The translations under genes and the position numbers were made by a program. From contig BFEA01000647.1 in the NCBI GenBank assembly GCA_003427395.1, forward strand, positions 450,139-478,253: a DNA stretch of 28,115 nucleotides, read 5' to 3'. Every line of letters starts with the position of its first letter. Within the stretch, counting starts at the first letter, position 1. Source of the stretch: Chara braunii. Its lineage: Eukaryota; Streptophyta; Charophyceae; Charales; Characeae. Shown piece by piece: positions 1 through 7,958 of this stretch. The notes beneath the pieces are model-generated. The model was not told where the DNA came from. It searched no databases and saw only the letters and a program-made list of their open reading frames with translations.

Positions 1-71
<71 letters not shown>

Positions 72-104
72 GGCGCTCACACACTCACACAGAACCCACA
101 CAGC

Positions 105-145
<41 letters not shown>

Positions 146-156
146 CGCGCGCGCGC
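1..156. repeat. Compound microsatellite (CT)n-(GT)n-(TC)n-(GC)n
   Basis: About 11 CT units run from the first base, followed by about 24 GT units to position 70. After a short spacer, about 17 TC units (109-143) run into a short alternating GC tract. Open frames across it are repeat artefacts. The window starts inside the repeat, so its true length is unknown. Confidence 0.95.
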
Positions 157-281
157 AGTTTCATAATTTCCATCTGGGAATGAATATGGCTGCCTCGCTG
201 CGCTAGGTTCAGTACAACTAGTAACGAGATGAAAGGCAAGAGAGAGAGAGGGGGGGGGGCCGGGAGGGAGGGAGGTTCCAA

Positions 282-407
282 CAGGAAAGAGGATTGAATC
301 AAGCGCCTGATTCTGGCTGTATTCCATTCATGGATGCAGAAAAACAGACGGCCATTTTCTGCACCTCTCCACAAACACATCAGATTCTAGCGTTTAATCC
401 AATCCCG
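282..407. repeat. Diverged copy of the 5599-5779 MITE
   Basis: The left segment (282-320) and the right segment (375-407) are imperfect inverted repeats. Both resemble the arms of the element at 5599-5779, sharing the GAGGATTG / CAATCC blocks and the CTGATTCTGG / CAGATTC blocks. The copy is well diverged and its outer ends are not clear. No target duplication was found. Confidence 0.4.
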
Positions 408-630
408 ACCTTGCTAGGCAGGACGCGGGTAAAAAGGCTACTTCTTTAAAGCCCAACCAATTCAATTACCTGTAAAATCTGGACAGGACAGCCTTTCATA
501 CCTTTTTTTATATTATTGTCATTATTATAATATTACAGGGAACCCCATAGCAGCCACATCCGTGCTCAAAGCCTCCAACAAGGGAACATGCAGGATGTGG
601 CTACAGCAGGTGGGCGATACCACCGGCCAG

Positions 631-829
631 GGGTCAACTGGTAGAGCATCAGGACCTCCAAGCTTTGCTTCTTCGATGGTCCAGTCGCTGTGCCTCCCCT
701 CCGGTCCCCTCCCCCTGTAAACAATATCAGCAGTGTCTGCTAAATGCCACTCAGGGGGTCCAAGTTCCGTCCAACGGCCTATCTCTACAGTCTTCCACCG
801 AATACAACGCACGGTCATTATACCTGTAT
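631..829 (+). repeat. tRNA-like SINE fragment, plus orientation
   Basis: The start holds a tRNA D-arm-like stretch (CAACTGGTAGAGCATCAGG, 635-653) resembling a pol III A box. A B box is not convincing. The 3' part (801-829) is the inverted counterpart of 851-880 in the neighbouring minus-strand element, so the two share a tail. Calling it a SINE rests on the tRNA-like head and shared tail. It could also be one arm of a larger inverted-repeat element. Confidence 0.4.
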
Positions 830-850
830 TTGAGGCATCTTTCAGTCTAG

Positions 851-1056
851 ATACAGCTAGAATGACCGTACGTTGTATTTAGGGGAAGAAGGCAGGTGGC
901 GGGCGCCAAGCTTGCCCAGGAAGGTACATGAGCCCAAATGGGAATTGAACGGAAGACCTCCTGAATGCCACTTGCGTGCTGCTGGATTCCCAAACACAAG
1001 ACCTCCTGAATGCCACTTGCGTGCCTTACCGACTGAGCTAGGCTGCTGGGTTCCCT
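851..1056 (-). repeat. tRNA-derived SINE-like element, minus orientation
   Basis: On the minus strand an A box (TAGCTCAGTCGG, complement of 1029-1040) is followed by a B-box-like GTTCAATTCCC (complement of 940-950). Discounting a 45-bp internal duplication, the spacing is like a tRNA gene. The anticodon arm does not fold well, so this is not a working tRNA. Its tail (851-880) is an inverted match to 801-829. The result is two tRNA-headed pieces joined tail to tail with a 21-bp spacer. Confidence 0.5.
955..1027. repeat. Partial tandem duplication, 45-bp period
   Basis: A 28-bp block beginning GACCTCCTGAATGCC occurs at 955 and again at 1000. It lies between the A and B boxes of the minus-strand SINE-like element. 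It lengthens the tRNA-like head and would disrupt its fold. Confidence 0.85.
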
Positions 1057-1121
1057 ATGAGAATCTCAAGGAGCTGCCCTTAGGTAATCCTTAAGGATCC
1101 GAATGGTCCGCCTTTCAATAA

Positions 1122-1242
1122 GGGCATCCCCCCACCACTCTCCAAATGTGCAAAATGAGAATGAACTTTCCGTAGAACATGACCGGATGCACCTGCCACA
1201 TTTTTGTCTTTTTCACAATTCTAGAGTGGTGTGGCGAGGCCC
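1122..1242 (+). mobile_element. MITE family A, copy 1 (TSD TAA)
   Basis: The 121-bp element begins GGGCATCC and ends GAGGCCC. Its terminal inverted repeats are of the form GGGCCTCGCCACACCACTCT, continuing into an AAATGTG block. It is flanked by TAA at 1119-1121 and 1243-1245. It has no coding capacity. TAA/TTA duplications with GGGCC-type ends fit Tourist-like (PIF/Harbinger) MITEs, which is a family-level inference. Confidence 0.8.
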
Positions 1243-1314
1243 TAAATTACATGTATACACCATTCAGCCAGATTGGCTGCTTTTCCGCGCACTTTCCAAA
1301 TTTATCAAGCCTTC

Positions 1315-1339
1315 AAAAAAAAAAAAAAAAAAAAAAAAA
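1315..1339. repeat. Poly(A) tract
   Basis: About 25 consecutive A residues follow TTCAAAA. It may be the tail of a retroposed sequence, but no recognisable element body ends here. Confidence 0.8.
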
Positions 1340-1494
1340 CATATGTAGACATCCTTATATATTTTATTGTATATACATATAAAACTCAAGCAGAACTGGT
1401 CCGACTCGGTAATCTGTTGGCAGACAGGAAGGGAGAAGCGGATAACAAACGAGGACTGTGACAGACTGTTCCATCTGAGTTTCATCGAGTCATT

Positions 1495-1616
1495 GGGCCT
1501 CGCTCCACTGCTCACAACTTGCACAAAACACAAAAATCATGGCCGTGTATCTTCCCATGTTCTAGCTGAGGATTCACTCCCGTTTTGCACATTTGAAGAG
1601 TAGCGGAGCAAGGCCC
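1495..1616 (-). mobile_element. MITE family A, copy 2, reverse orientation (TSD ATT)
   Basis: The 122-bp element runs from GGGCCTCGCTCC to GGAGCAAGGCCC. ATT flanks it at 1492-1494 and 1617-1619. The interior (TTCTAGC, GTTTTGCACATTTG) is the reverse complement of copies at 1122 and 1964, which sets its orientation. Confidence 0.8.
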
Positions 1617-1681
1617 ATTAGCAGGCTGAACCCTATATATATGGCCGGCCCATTAGCAGGCTGAACCCTATATATAGGGCC
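1612..1681. repeat. Tandem duplication, 35-bp period
   Basis: Two copies of a unit starting GGCCCATTAGCAGGCTGAAC and ending in a TATA run lie at 1612-1646 and 1647-1681. The duplication lies between two MITE copies and shares its edges with both. Confidence 0.85.
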
Positions 1682-1763
1682 TCTCTCAGTGACGTATCTT
1701 GCGATGTTCTAGCGGAAGATTCATTCTCGTTTTGCACATTTGGTGAGCATTGGAGCCAGGCCC
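1677..1763 (-). mobile_element. MITE family A, copy 3, short, reverse (TSD ATA)
   Basis: This 87-bp copy runs from GGGCCTCTCTC to GAGCCAGGCCC. ATA flanks it at 1674-1676 and 1764-1766. It is shorter than the others by about 35 bp and lacks part of the centre, but keeps the GCACATTT block next to the 3' end. Confidence 0.75.
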
Positions 1764-1807
1764 ATATTGATCAATAAATATGCCTACTCATGGAAGAGGA
1801 CAAAACA

Positions 1808-1835
1808 TGAGGGCCTACTCACCAAATGTATATAT
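1808..1835. mobile_element. MITE family A terminal fragment
   Basis: GGGCCTACTCACCAAATGT matches the inverted right end of copy 3 and then runs into a TA-rich stretch. The CATGAGGGCCTACTCAC part recurs at 6583-6599. Only one end is visible. Confidence 0.4.
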
Positions 1836-1900
1836 ATATCCAGCTGAACGGTAAACTGACAGGGAGAAGAGGGCAACACATGTATGTTAAAAAAACAAGA

Positions 1901-2483
1901 AAACTAGGGCACAGTCAGGGTTACAGTTTCTAATTGCATTTCAAACTGCATTTTAGCAGTTTAGGGCCTCCCACACCACTCTCGAAATGTGCAAAATGAG
2001 AATGAATTCTCACTAGAACATGGCCAGATGCACCCGCCACATTCTTGTCTTTTTCACATTTCGAGAGTGGTGTGGCGAGCTCCTTAGTCAGGGCCCAAGT
2101 TTCAAATGCAGTTGAAACTCGCCCTGGGCTTTTTTAGCAGTTCAGTCAGGCACGTGGCCCCTTTTTTTTTTGTTTTTCGTTTTTTTTTCTTTCCGTTTTT
2201 TTTTTTTCCTCCCGTCGCGTGAGGTCTCGGCCACGCCCGAGGGAAAAAAAAAGCATCTGCTTGTGTGGCGGAGCCACGGCCAAGATGTCTCGGCCACACC
2301 TGAAGAAGGGGGGGGGGGAGGGGACCNAAAAAAAAAAAAAAAAAAACACAGACCACCTGCCTCACTGAACTGCTAAAAAAGGCCAGCCCAAGTTTCAACT
2401 GCATCTGAATCTCAGGCCCTGACTAAAAAAACTGCTAAAACGCAGTTTGAAATGCAGTAACTACAAACTGTAACCCTGACTGC
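1901..2483. mobile_element. Foldback element with long inverted arms, interrupted by a MITE
   Basis: The left arm (1901-1963 plus 2084-2158) and the right arm (about 2345-2483) are inverted copies over roughly 140 bp. They share blocks such as CAGTCAGGGTTACAGTTT, TTTCAAACTGC, TTTTAGCAGTT and CAGTTGAAACT. The left arm is split by MITE copy 4 and the right arm is not. The centre is rich in poly(T), poly(A) and G and contains one unresolved base (2327). Outer target duplications are not clear. It is non-coding. Confidence 0.75.
1964..2083 (+). mobile_element. MITE family A, copy 4 (TSD TTA)
   Basis: This is the best preserved copy (120 bp). The ends are GGGCCTCC and GAGCTCC, the arms contain CACACCACTCTCGAAATGTG and its complement, and TTA flanks it at 1961-1963 and 2084-2086. 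It sits inside the left arm of the foldback at 1901-2483. The intact right arm of that foldback shows the empty site. Confidence 0.9.
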
Positions 2484-2618
2484 GCCGTAGTTACCCCTTA
2501 AAAAGAAATGAAAAACAAAAGAAACAAAGATCGAGACAAAAATTCCTACTCGTCGGCAACAGAATTGTGGGCCGGGACTAACCAGCCGACCTTTTTTTTT
2601 CCTTTTTTTTCCCTCTTT

Positions 2619-2744
2619 GGGCATCCGTACACCACTCTCGAAATGTGCAAAATGAGAATGCACTTCGGGCTAGAACATGGCCAGATGCCCTCACTACATT
2701 TTAAATTGTCTTTCTCACATTTCCAGAATGGTGTGGGGAGGCCC
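2619..2744 (+). mobile_element. MITE family A, copy 5 (TSD TTT)
   Basis: The 126-bp copy has ends GGGCATCC and GGAGGCCC. TTT occurs on both sides (2616-2618 and 2745-2747). The left flank is a T-rich run, so the duplication is less certain here than for the other copies. Confidence 0.75.
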
Positions 2745-2747
2745 TTT

Positions 2748-3284
2748 CTTTTTGAATCAACATTCACATGCAATAACCAATGCCATATGTCTCGTGGAAA
2801 GACTGAGGGCCAACTCGGCCGCCCTCAGCCCAGGCCGAAAACAGGGGCAAAGACCCCACACAAACATTCAGGGCCTGGACGTGAGACAGTTGACTTTTGT
2901 CAACTTCCGTGACCCCAACAGTCAAAGTCCAAAGGTACCCAGTCCAGGCCACCGGTCAAGCACACACACTTGTTTGTATGCAGGTACCCAGACAACATAA
3001 GGTCCAAGGGGAATGTCTGCAACTGTACGATCCAGGCCTTCGGATGTGACTCAATCTGGACGACTGAGGGAAGGAGACCCGAGGCCAGAGAGTCTCGCCA
3101 AATGCTACTTAAAGACTGGCCTCGAGGTGGTCAGCATTCAGTCTTGCTATGCTGATTTGACGCTGGCTTGACTTTGACTAGACGCCGGCATTATGCTGGC
3201 GTGACGCTGGCTGTGTTCAGGCGATGCGGGCAACAGTATGAGGTGGTGACAGCATGCCGGCGCCTTCGGCATTGTGCGCCAGGC
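2748..3284. other. No gene recognised
   Basis: Frames here are short and show no family signature. The sequence has GGTACCCAG twice (2935 and 2983) and an alternating CTGGCNTGAC-like stretch at 3150-3215 that grades into the minisatellite. It may be the remains of a transposon. Confidence 0.4.
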
Positions 3285-3500
3285 TTGCTGACATGGCATG
3301 CTGATGTGGCGCTGCCTCTGGTATACGTGGCGCTGCCTCTGGTCTACGTGGCATGCTGATGTGGCGCGCCTCTGGTATATGTGGCACTGCCTCTGGTTTA
3401 CTTAGCATGCTGACGTGGCGCTGCTCCTGGTCTACGTGGCGCTGCTATTGATCTTGGTTGATGATGTGGCATATACCACCTACTCGTATGCTGATGTGGC
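3285..3500. repeat. Degenerate minisatellite (GTGGCGCTGCCTCTGGT type)
   Basis: About six to eight imperfect units of 21-26 bp contain GTGGCGCTGCCTCTGGTCTA, some separated by CATGCTGATGTGGC. Copies vary by point changes and small deletions. Frames through it are not coding. Confidence 0.85.
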
Positions 3501-4310
3501 ACTGTCCACACTGTCTACATGAGGTGACTGGTTGCGAGGAGGAGAAGATCGGGATCTGCGGATAAGGGAGATTGGGTACTCACCTGAGGTTGATGACGTC
3601 ACTGAATCTGCGGTGTCTTCATGGTCTTTATGAGATAAGAGTGCCACGTGGCACTACTGTGTGTGATCAGGACTCCTATACTTGTTATCATCTTCTGGTT
3701 ATTGGGGTGGAGAGGGAAGAAGCCCGGAGAAGGAGAGGGGTTTGACGGGATTACTCTTTTGTGGTCTTTTCCACCTTCTCTTCTGTCTGATCCCCCTCCA
3801 CTCTCTTCGTCTAATGGTAACGAGTTATTGTTTGATTTATCACTTCACGATTTGGAGACTCTGTTGCAGATACTGAGACTACTTGTGTTTGGTGACTTCT
3901 GAGTATCTACTAGACTGGGTTCATTACACACACTTCCATTTCAAATCAAAAAAGGGGCCTGGGTACCTCAACATTACGCCCTGAAGCAAACCCTGTCAGT
4001 ACAAAACTAATCAAGTCTTTTATCTCACAAATCACTCAGATGAAGTAGAGTCAATCCAAAACAAATCAAACCACCTCAAATCCGATCTCCTCAACTCTAC
4101 TCAATCAATTGTAATCAATTTTAATCAAATACTATCAACTTTAATCTAGTCAAATCCAATCAAATTCCTTCGGATCAGAGTCTACTATCAGGGACCGGGG
4201 GAAGGTATGTCCAATTAAGGTGCCCCCACCCAGCAAGCACACGAGGGGAGACGAACTTCATCAGTCCTCCACCTGCGAACTTAGGAAGTTGTCTCCCTTA
4301 ACCCCATCCT
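3501..4310. other. No gene; low-complexity (ATCAA)-rich tract at 4010-4175
   Basis: The 84-residue frame at 3648-3902 shows no recognisable features. Positions 4010-4175 are AT-rich with a loose 5-6 bp periodicity of ATCAA and CAAAT. On the minus strand CAG|GTGAGT (complement of about 3577-3585) matches the splice donor consensus. It could belong to the same transcription unit as the minus-strand frame at 4311-5306, but nothing else supports this. Confidence 0.35.
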
Positions 4311-5306
4311 CTAGCCCACTCCCTCTCGCCACCTTCCACCCTGTTTGATCCGGCAAGAGTTGAGCTGCCCCTCACCCGACGGCCCGCCCAACCTCTCCTC
4401 CCCGCCCCCGCTCTGCCCTACCACTCTACCATAGAAAAAAACAGAAAATAGTTCGTCCCTGACACCAGGAAATAGATCAGGAAATGACAGAGACGGGAGA
4501 GAAAATGAGGGGGGTATAAGTGGAAGGAGGGCGAAAGGCACAGCTCGCTCCTCTTCCTCCCTCTGCCGCACACCTCCCTTCACCCGAGCCAACACTGAAG
4601 ATAGCGGGCCTGTTGCCGGTCTCGGGTCTGCCACGGACGTGCCACACAGCACCATCATTGCAGGCATTGATCTTGGTGATGTTAGTGCCACAGTGACTGC
4701 TGTTGTTGGTATTGTTGTCGATGAAGCCGACAGCGGCGCAGGCGTTGTAGGTAGTAATATAGTGTGTGATGTTTGTTTTATCGTAGTTGGCACCGCTGTC
4801 ATTGTAAATGTCGCCGTGGACGCAGCTACCAGCGGTGCGGTCGTTGTAAGTGATGACATAGTGGTGGATGCTGTGATTGTTGTGCATGTGATCGGAGAGA
4901 TCCTTCCTGGAGCAGATGCAGACAGCGCGTCCGTCCATTGCTTGATTAGCTCTTGCCCCCGCTCACGGCCTTCATTAAGGAGCTTGTGACAGTCGTTCCA
5001 AAGAGGGTTTGCCCGATGCCAATCAACATACTCATCCAGCTCCTGCGGCGCCCCCTCCTCGAATCGCAAGATCACTTCCGTCATCTGCTGCACCATTTCC
5101 TCCGCCCATCTGACCCCAGATGTCACTCCCCCAGTAACCTCTGGCCTAGGCAGGGAATGGGACGAAAGCTGGGAAGCCATAACCCGAAGTTTCTCTCGCC
5201 CTTCCTCCAGTGTAGATAACCAGGCGTCCGCCGCTTGATGCAGCTCTTCTTGTAATGCCATCTTGCTCGTGGAGTTCCTCTGGCTAACCTTCGTCAGGAG
5301 CTTCAC
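4311..5306 (-). CDS. Hypothetical protein, helical N-terminus and Thr-rich middle
   Basis: This is an uninterrupted frame of 331 codons on the minus strand. The tracked start is GTG. The first ATG is at 5261 and would give about 316 residues. I do not recognise the family. The first 140 residues look like genuine globular or coiled-coil protein, with many Glu, Leu, Gln and Trp (for example ELDEYVDWHRANPLWND). The middle (about 145-220) is a Thr/Ala/Ser/Ile tract encoded by imperfect trinucleotide repeats, and the last 100 residues are low-complexity. Just upstream on the minus strand is GAG|GTAAGT, a strong splice donor. With an AG at 5313 it would define a 65-nt phase-0 intron joining an acidic upstream segment to this frame. 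It may be a host exon or a gag-like fragment of another retroelement. Confidence 0.4.
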   Translation of the reverse strand: MKLLTKVSQRNSTSKMALQEELHQAADAWLSTLEEGREKLRVMASQLSSHSLPRPEVTGGVTSGVRWAEEMVQQMTEVILRFEEGAPQELDEYVDWHRANPLWNDCHKLLNEGRERGQELIKQWTDALSASAPGRISPITCTTITASTTMSSLTTTAPLVAASTATFTMTAVPTTIKQTSHTILLPTTPAPLSASSTTIPTTAVTVALTSPRSMPAMMVLCGTSVADPRPATGPLSSVLARVKGGVRQREEEERAVPFALLPLIPPSFSLPSLSFPDLFPGVRDELFSVFFYGRVVGQSGGGEERLGGPSGEGQLNSCRIKQGGRWREGVG

Positions 5307-5312
5307 CGTTTC

Positions 5313-5377
5313 CTCAACAGTTGAACAAGGTCCAAACTTGTGTGTCCACCCGTGATGCCAGCGTCAGACCAACTTAC
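5313..5377 (-). other. Candidate short intron (GTAAGT...GAG)
   Basis: On the minus strand the donor reads GAG|GTAAGT and the sequence ends CAACTGTTGAG before GAAACGG. A stop codon (TGA) in the frame leading to the 4311-5306 reading frame lies inside this segment, so removal would extend that frame upstream. The upstream extension also soon meets a TGA and has no ATG, so another exon would be needed. Confidence 0.3.
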
Positions 5378-5598
5378 CTCGCTGACATCCTCATCGCCGT
5401 AACCTGCGCAAAGACACTCCAGCGCTGGTGAAGACGAGGCTCATTAGAGCTGTGTTGCCATGATCGCCGTCGACGACCACCTGGCCTCCCACCTCGCTAG
5501 ACCCCACCTCGGCAGCGCCGAGGACCCTGGAGCAGATGCCCGCCAAGCCCGTCGAGCGGGAGTGCTCCGTGCGTTCGCGCGCCAGTGCGTATGCCCTT

Positions 5599-5779
5599 TC
5601 CTGGGGCCTGGTCCCATCTGAAAAGACGATTGGATTAAATTCCTGAATCTGGACGCTTTTCTCTGGAGAGATGCAGAGAGTTGCTATTAATCTGATTTTA
5701 TGCATCTTAGTGCAGAACACATCCAGATTCAGAGATTAAACCCAATCCTCTTTGCTGATGGGACCAGGCCCCTGGGGCG
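5599..5779. mobile_element. MITE with about 57-bp terminal inverted repeats
   Basis: The left arm (5599-5655) and the right arm (5720-5779) are inverted copies sharing GGCCTGGTCCCATC, GATTGG, TTAA and CTGAATCTGGA blocks. The loop of about 65 bp contains no gene. A diverged relative lies at 282-407. The last part of a minus-strand frame (5391-5720) overlaps it, which argues against that frame being a conserved gene. Confidence 0.75.
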
Positions 5780-6376
5780 AGGTCCCATTAGCAGTCGGAT
5801 AGGAGTGTGGCCGATCCAGTGTGACACTGAGTGGCAGCCGGCTGACAGGTTCATTACGAATTTCTGAGCTGAGAAAACAGGAGAAAGGCAAAAAAAAAAA
5901 AAAGAAACAGAGACCTCCCACGGGAAATCACGGCAGAGTGCTTCCCAGCCATCAGATCACAAATGATCTGATGGTGGTGGTTGCAACAACAGTGAACAAA
6001 GTAACCACCACATTCTCTGGAATAAGCTTGACTTCTGTCAGCACTGATTCTGACACCCTCCGTATACTCCGTGATTGAAGGAGGGCTCCACCCAATGAGA
6101 TATTTGCACAACAGCGAGTAAAATACTGAAAATCTTCTATCCAGTGGGCCTAAGGCCGACCCCACCCTCCTTTGGGGTTGGCCACACCCCCAACCGATTG
6201 AAAAGATTCTGGCGGGAAGCTTTCTTTGCACGGGCATGCCCAGTGTTAAGGAGAGGAGGAGGGGAACGAAGATCTCCTTACTTTTTCGGGTAATACAAGG
6301 GCCGCTATGCCCGGTTCTCAGCATGTTCGGTTTGGTCACTCCGGGTAGACTGTGAGGACCCCAGCCTCAATCTTCT
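5780..6376. other. No gene recognised
   Basis: Frames on both strands are short and are broken by poly(A)/poly(T). A dyad rich in GGCC and CCCCAA lies at 6148-6200. No terminal repeats or protein motifs were identified. Confidence 0.4.
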
Positions 6377-6445
6377 TATTGGTAATATCAGCGTTGGGCA
6401 CTGGGCCCGTTTAAAAATTACAACAACAACAAAAAAAAAAAAAAA
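6377..6445 (+). repeat. LINE 3'-UTR core fragment with A-rich tail
   Basis: TATTGGT is followed by GGGCACTGGGCCCGTTT and then a CAA-repeat and a poly(A) run. The block matches the GGRACRCTGGRCCC core found at 24107, 24676, 27974 and, inverted, 7712. The hairpin part of the core (CTCCCCACCAATAG) is missing here. Confidence 0.5.
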
Positions 6446-6725
6446 CACTGACCGTGGGATCACGAGTACTGCACGGAAGGATTTGGGTCACTCAAACGGC
6501 CCCACAAACTCGTTTCTTTCCTATCCCGTTGCTAGTGGGACCTCCCCCCTGGAATCCAGCTTAGCTTACAATAAGCAGCCTACATGAGGGCCTACTCACA
6601 GCAGGATGCAAATTGGCAAATTTGTATTTGGGCCAAGTCCTTTCAAGGGCATCTGTTTAATTTAAAAAAAACAAAAAAATTCAAGTCACACCCCATGGTC
6701 AGAATGGGTAACTTTTTTTTTGTCT

Positions 6726-7016
6726 TTTCAAAACCAGTCTTGCTGCTAGGGACGAATTTCGACTTTTTCGGCCGCAGCGGTCGAATTGCCCGCGGCCTAG
6801 GCCGCGGGTGTCACATAGCGAGGCTATGCGGCCTCCGTGTTAACCAGGGCGAAACCGCAAAATGGCTTGGAAAGGTACTCAGTCTGGTGGTTTAAACCCC
6901 GCTAGTCATTAGCCGCTGTAGTCAATGTAGTTTTAGCGTTTGCCTTTTTTGCCATTTTTTGAGAAGTTCAACTGCTGCTTGTATCACCGTCCCTAGCGGC
7001 AAGACTGGTTTTCAAA
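6726..7016. mobile_element. Foldback/MITE-like element, 29-bp inverted repeats
   Basis: The left arm (6726-6754) and right arm (6988-7016) share AAAACCAGTCTTGC and GCTAGGGACG with few differences. The interior of about 230 bp contains a 20-bp perfect palindrome at 6789-6808 and the GTGTCACATAG motif of the compound repeats at 7031 and 27412. It is non-coding. Outer boundaries and target duplication are not resolved. Confidence 0.65.
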
Positions 7017-7028
7017 CCCTAAAACTAC

Positions 7029-7030
<2 letters not shown>

Positions 7031-7075
<45 letters not shown>

Positions 7076-7560
7076 GGGAGGGGAGGGAGGACCCCTCCCC
7101 CACCAATCAATCAATCAATCAATCAACCAATCAAATTGAATCAATCAATCAATCAATCAATGAATCAATCAATAAATCAATAAAAAAAACAATCAATCAA
7201 TGAATATTTTTTTATTTTTCTACTTTTTTAATTATTTTTGCTACTTACCACAAACCACCCCCCAAAATTTCATTTATTTATTTATTTTTGTGCAGGCCGT
7301 TAGAGGCCGACGTGCGCAGGCCGCGCGCGCACACGCTAATTTCCCGCGCGCGCCCCCGCCGGGCTGTAGCACGGCCACGCAGGAACTCGGCCGCGGGCCC
7401 GCGGCCGGCCTCCTCGGCCGCGGCCTAGGCCGCAGGATCCGCGGCCTTGGGTGCCACATAGCACATAGTCGGCCTCCGGCGGCGACCAGATGCACCACCA
7501 AAACTCGGCGCGCAGCTCCTGTAGCCTATAGCTGGGAAAAGTTCAAACTCACACCGTGTC
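7031..7560 (+). repeat. Compound (GT)n-(AATC)n-GC-rich dispersed repeat, copy 1
   Basis: The order is a (GT)n run to about 7071, a G-rich then C-rich spacer (CCCCTCCCCCACC), an (AATC)n array (7104-7200), a T-rich stretch with ACCACCCCCC, then a GC-rich part with palindromes such as GGCCGCGGGCCCGCGGCC (7389-7406) and GGCCTAGGCC. The same order occurs inverted at 27412-27891. This shows a dispersed element and not a chance microsatellite. I do not recognise the family. Confidence 0.75.
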
Positions 7561-7950
7561 TTTTTTTTTTTTCTTTCTTTTTTTTTTTGGAAAAACACCC
7601 CCTGCAGTGCTAGTGGTGCTGATAAGAGCAGACACCGCTAGCACCTGGGGAGAGGCTCCATCTATTGGTGGGGAGCATCACCTGCTGGAAAACGGGTCCA
7701 GTGTCCCTTATACAAAGTAGGTACAAGATGAATGAGAAATGAATGGGAAAATTTTAGAAAAGGAGTGAGGAACCTGCCAGCATTGATTACTCTGGCTTCC
7801 AAAGGATTAACTGTGCAGGTTTTGTTGAGACCAGGGAGACACCTCTTCATCCAGTTATCAGATGCCAGATATCTACTACTGCAAAAACTAGTTACCATGT
7901 CTACAGCGCCACTTTGACTTTTTTTTCTTGCCTACTTCAAGCAAAAAAAT
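7561..7950 (-). mobile_element. LINE 3' end, minus strand, poly(T) at 7561-7588
   Basis: Read on the minus strand, this is a 3' untranslated segment ending in poly(A) (the T run 7561-7588). It contains the family core ACACTGGACCC, CCAGCAGGTG and GCTCC-loop-GGAGC (complement of about 7652-7712). Closer to the tail is an imperfect stem, GTGCTAGCGGTG with CACCACTAGCAC (complement of about 7615-7650). The sequence continues at 24207, because the plus-strand LINE inserted into it. Coding sequence is not evident. Confidence 0.6.
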
Positions 7951-7958
7951 GTGACATC
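7951..7958. repeat. Target site duplication of the plus-strand LINE, left copy
   Basis: GTGACATC here is repeated at 24199-24206, directly after the LINE poly(A). Both copies have an A-rich left flank, as expected for target-primed insertion. Confidence 0.85.

Noticed and set aside
930-1056. Functional tRNA gene on the minus strand
   Set aside because: A and B boxes are present but the acceptor and anticodon stems do not pair and a 45-bp duplication interrupts it.
2102-2404. Minus-strand Phe/Lys-rich frames
   Set aside because: They are built from poly(T), poly(A) and G runs at the centre of the foldback element and cross an unresolved base.
4639-4989. Plus-strand frame rich in Val, Gly, Ala and Asp
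   Set aside because: It is the antisense shadow of the Thr-rich repeat tract in the minus-strand frame.
5391-5720. Minus-strand 109-codon frame as an independent gene
   Set aside because: Its first third lies in a MITE and it has no recognisable motif; only its end was considered as a possible upstream exon.
6959-7183. Frame with a Cys-Val run and Asn/Gln/Ser repeats
   Set aside because: It is translation of (GT)n and (AATC)n microsatellites; the same happens at 27552-27972.
7104-7200. Regular short repeats as a possible CRISPR array
   Set aside because: The unit is a 4-bp AATC microsatellite without spacers, in eukaryotic sequence.
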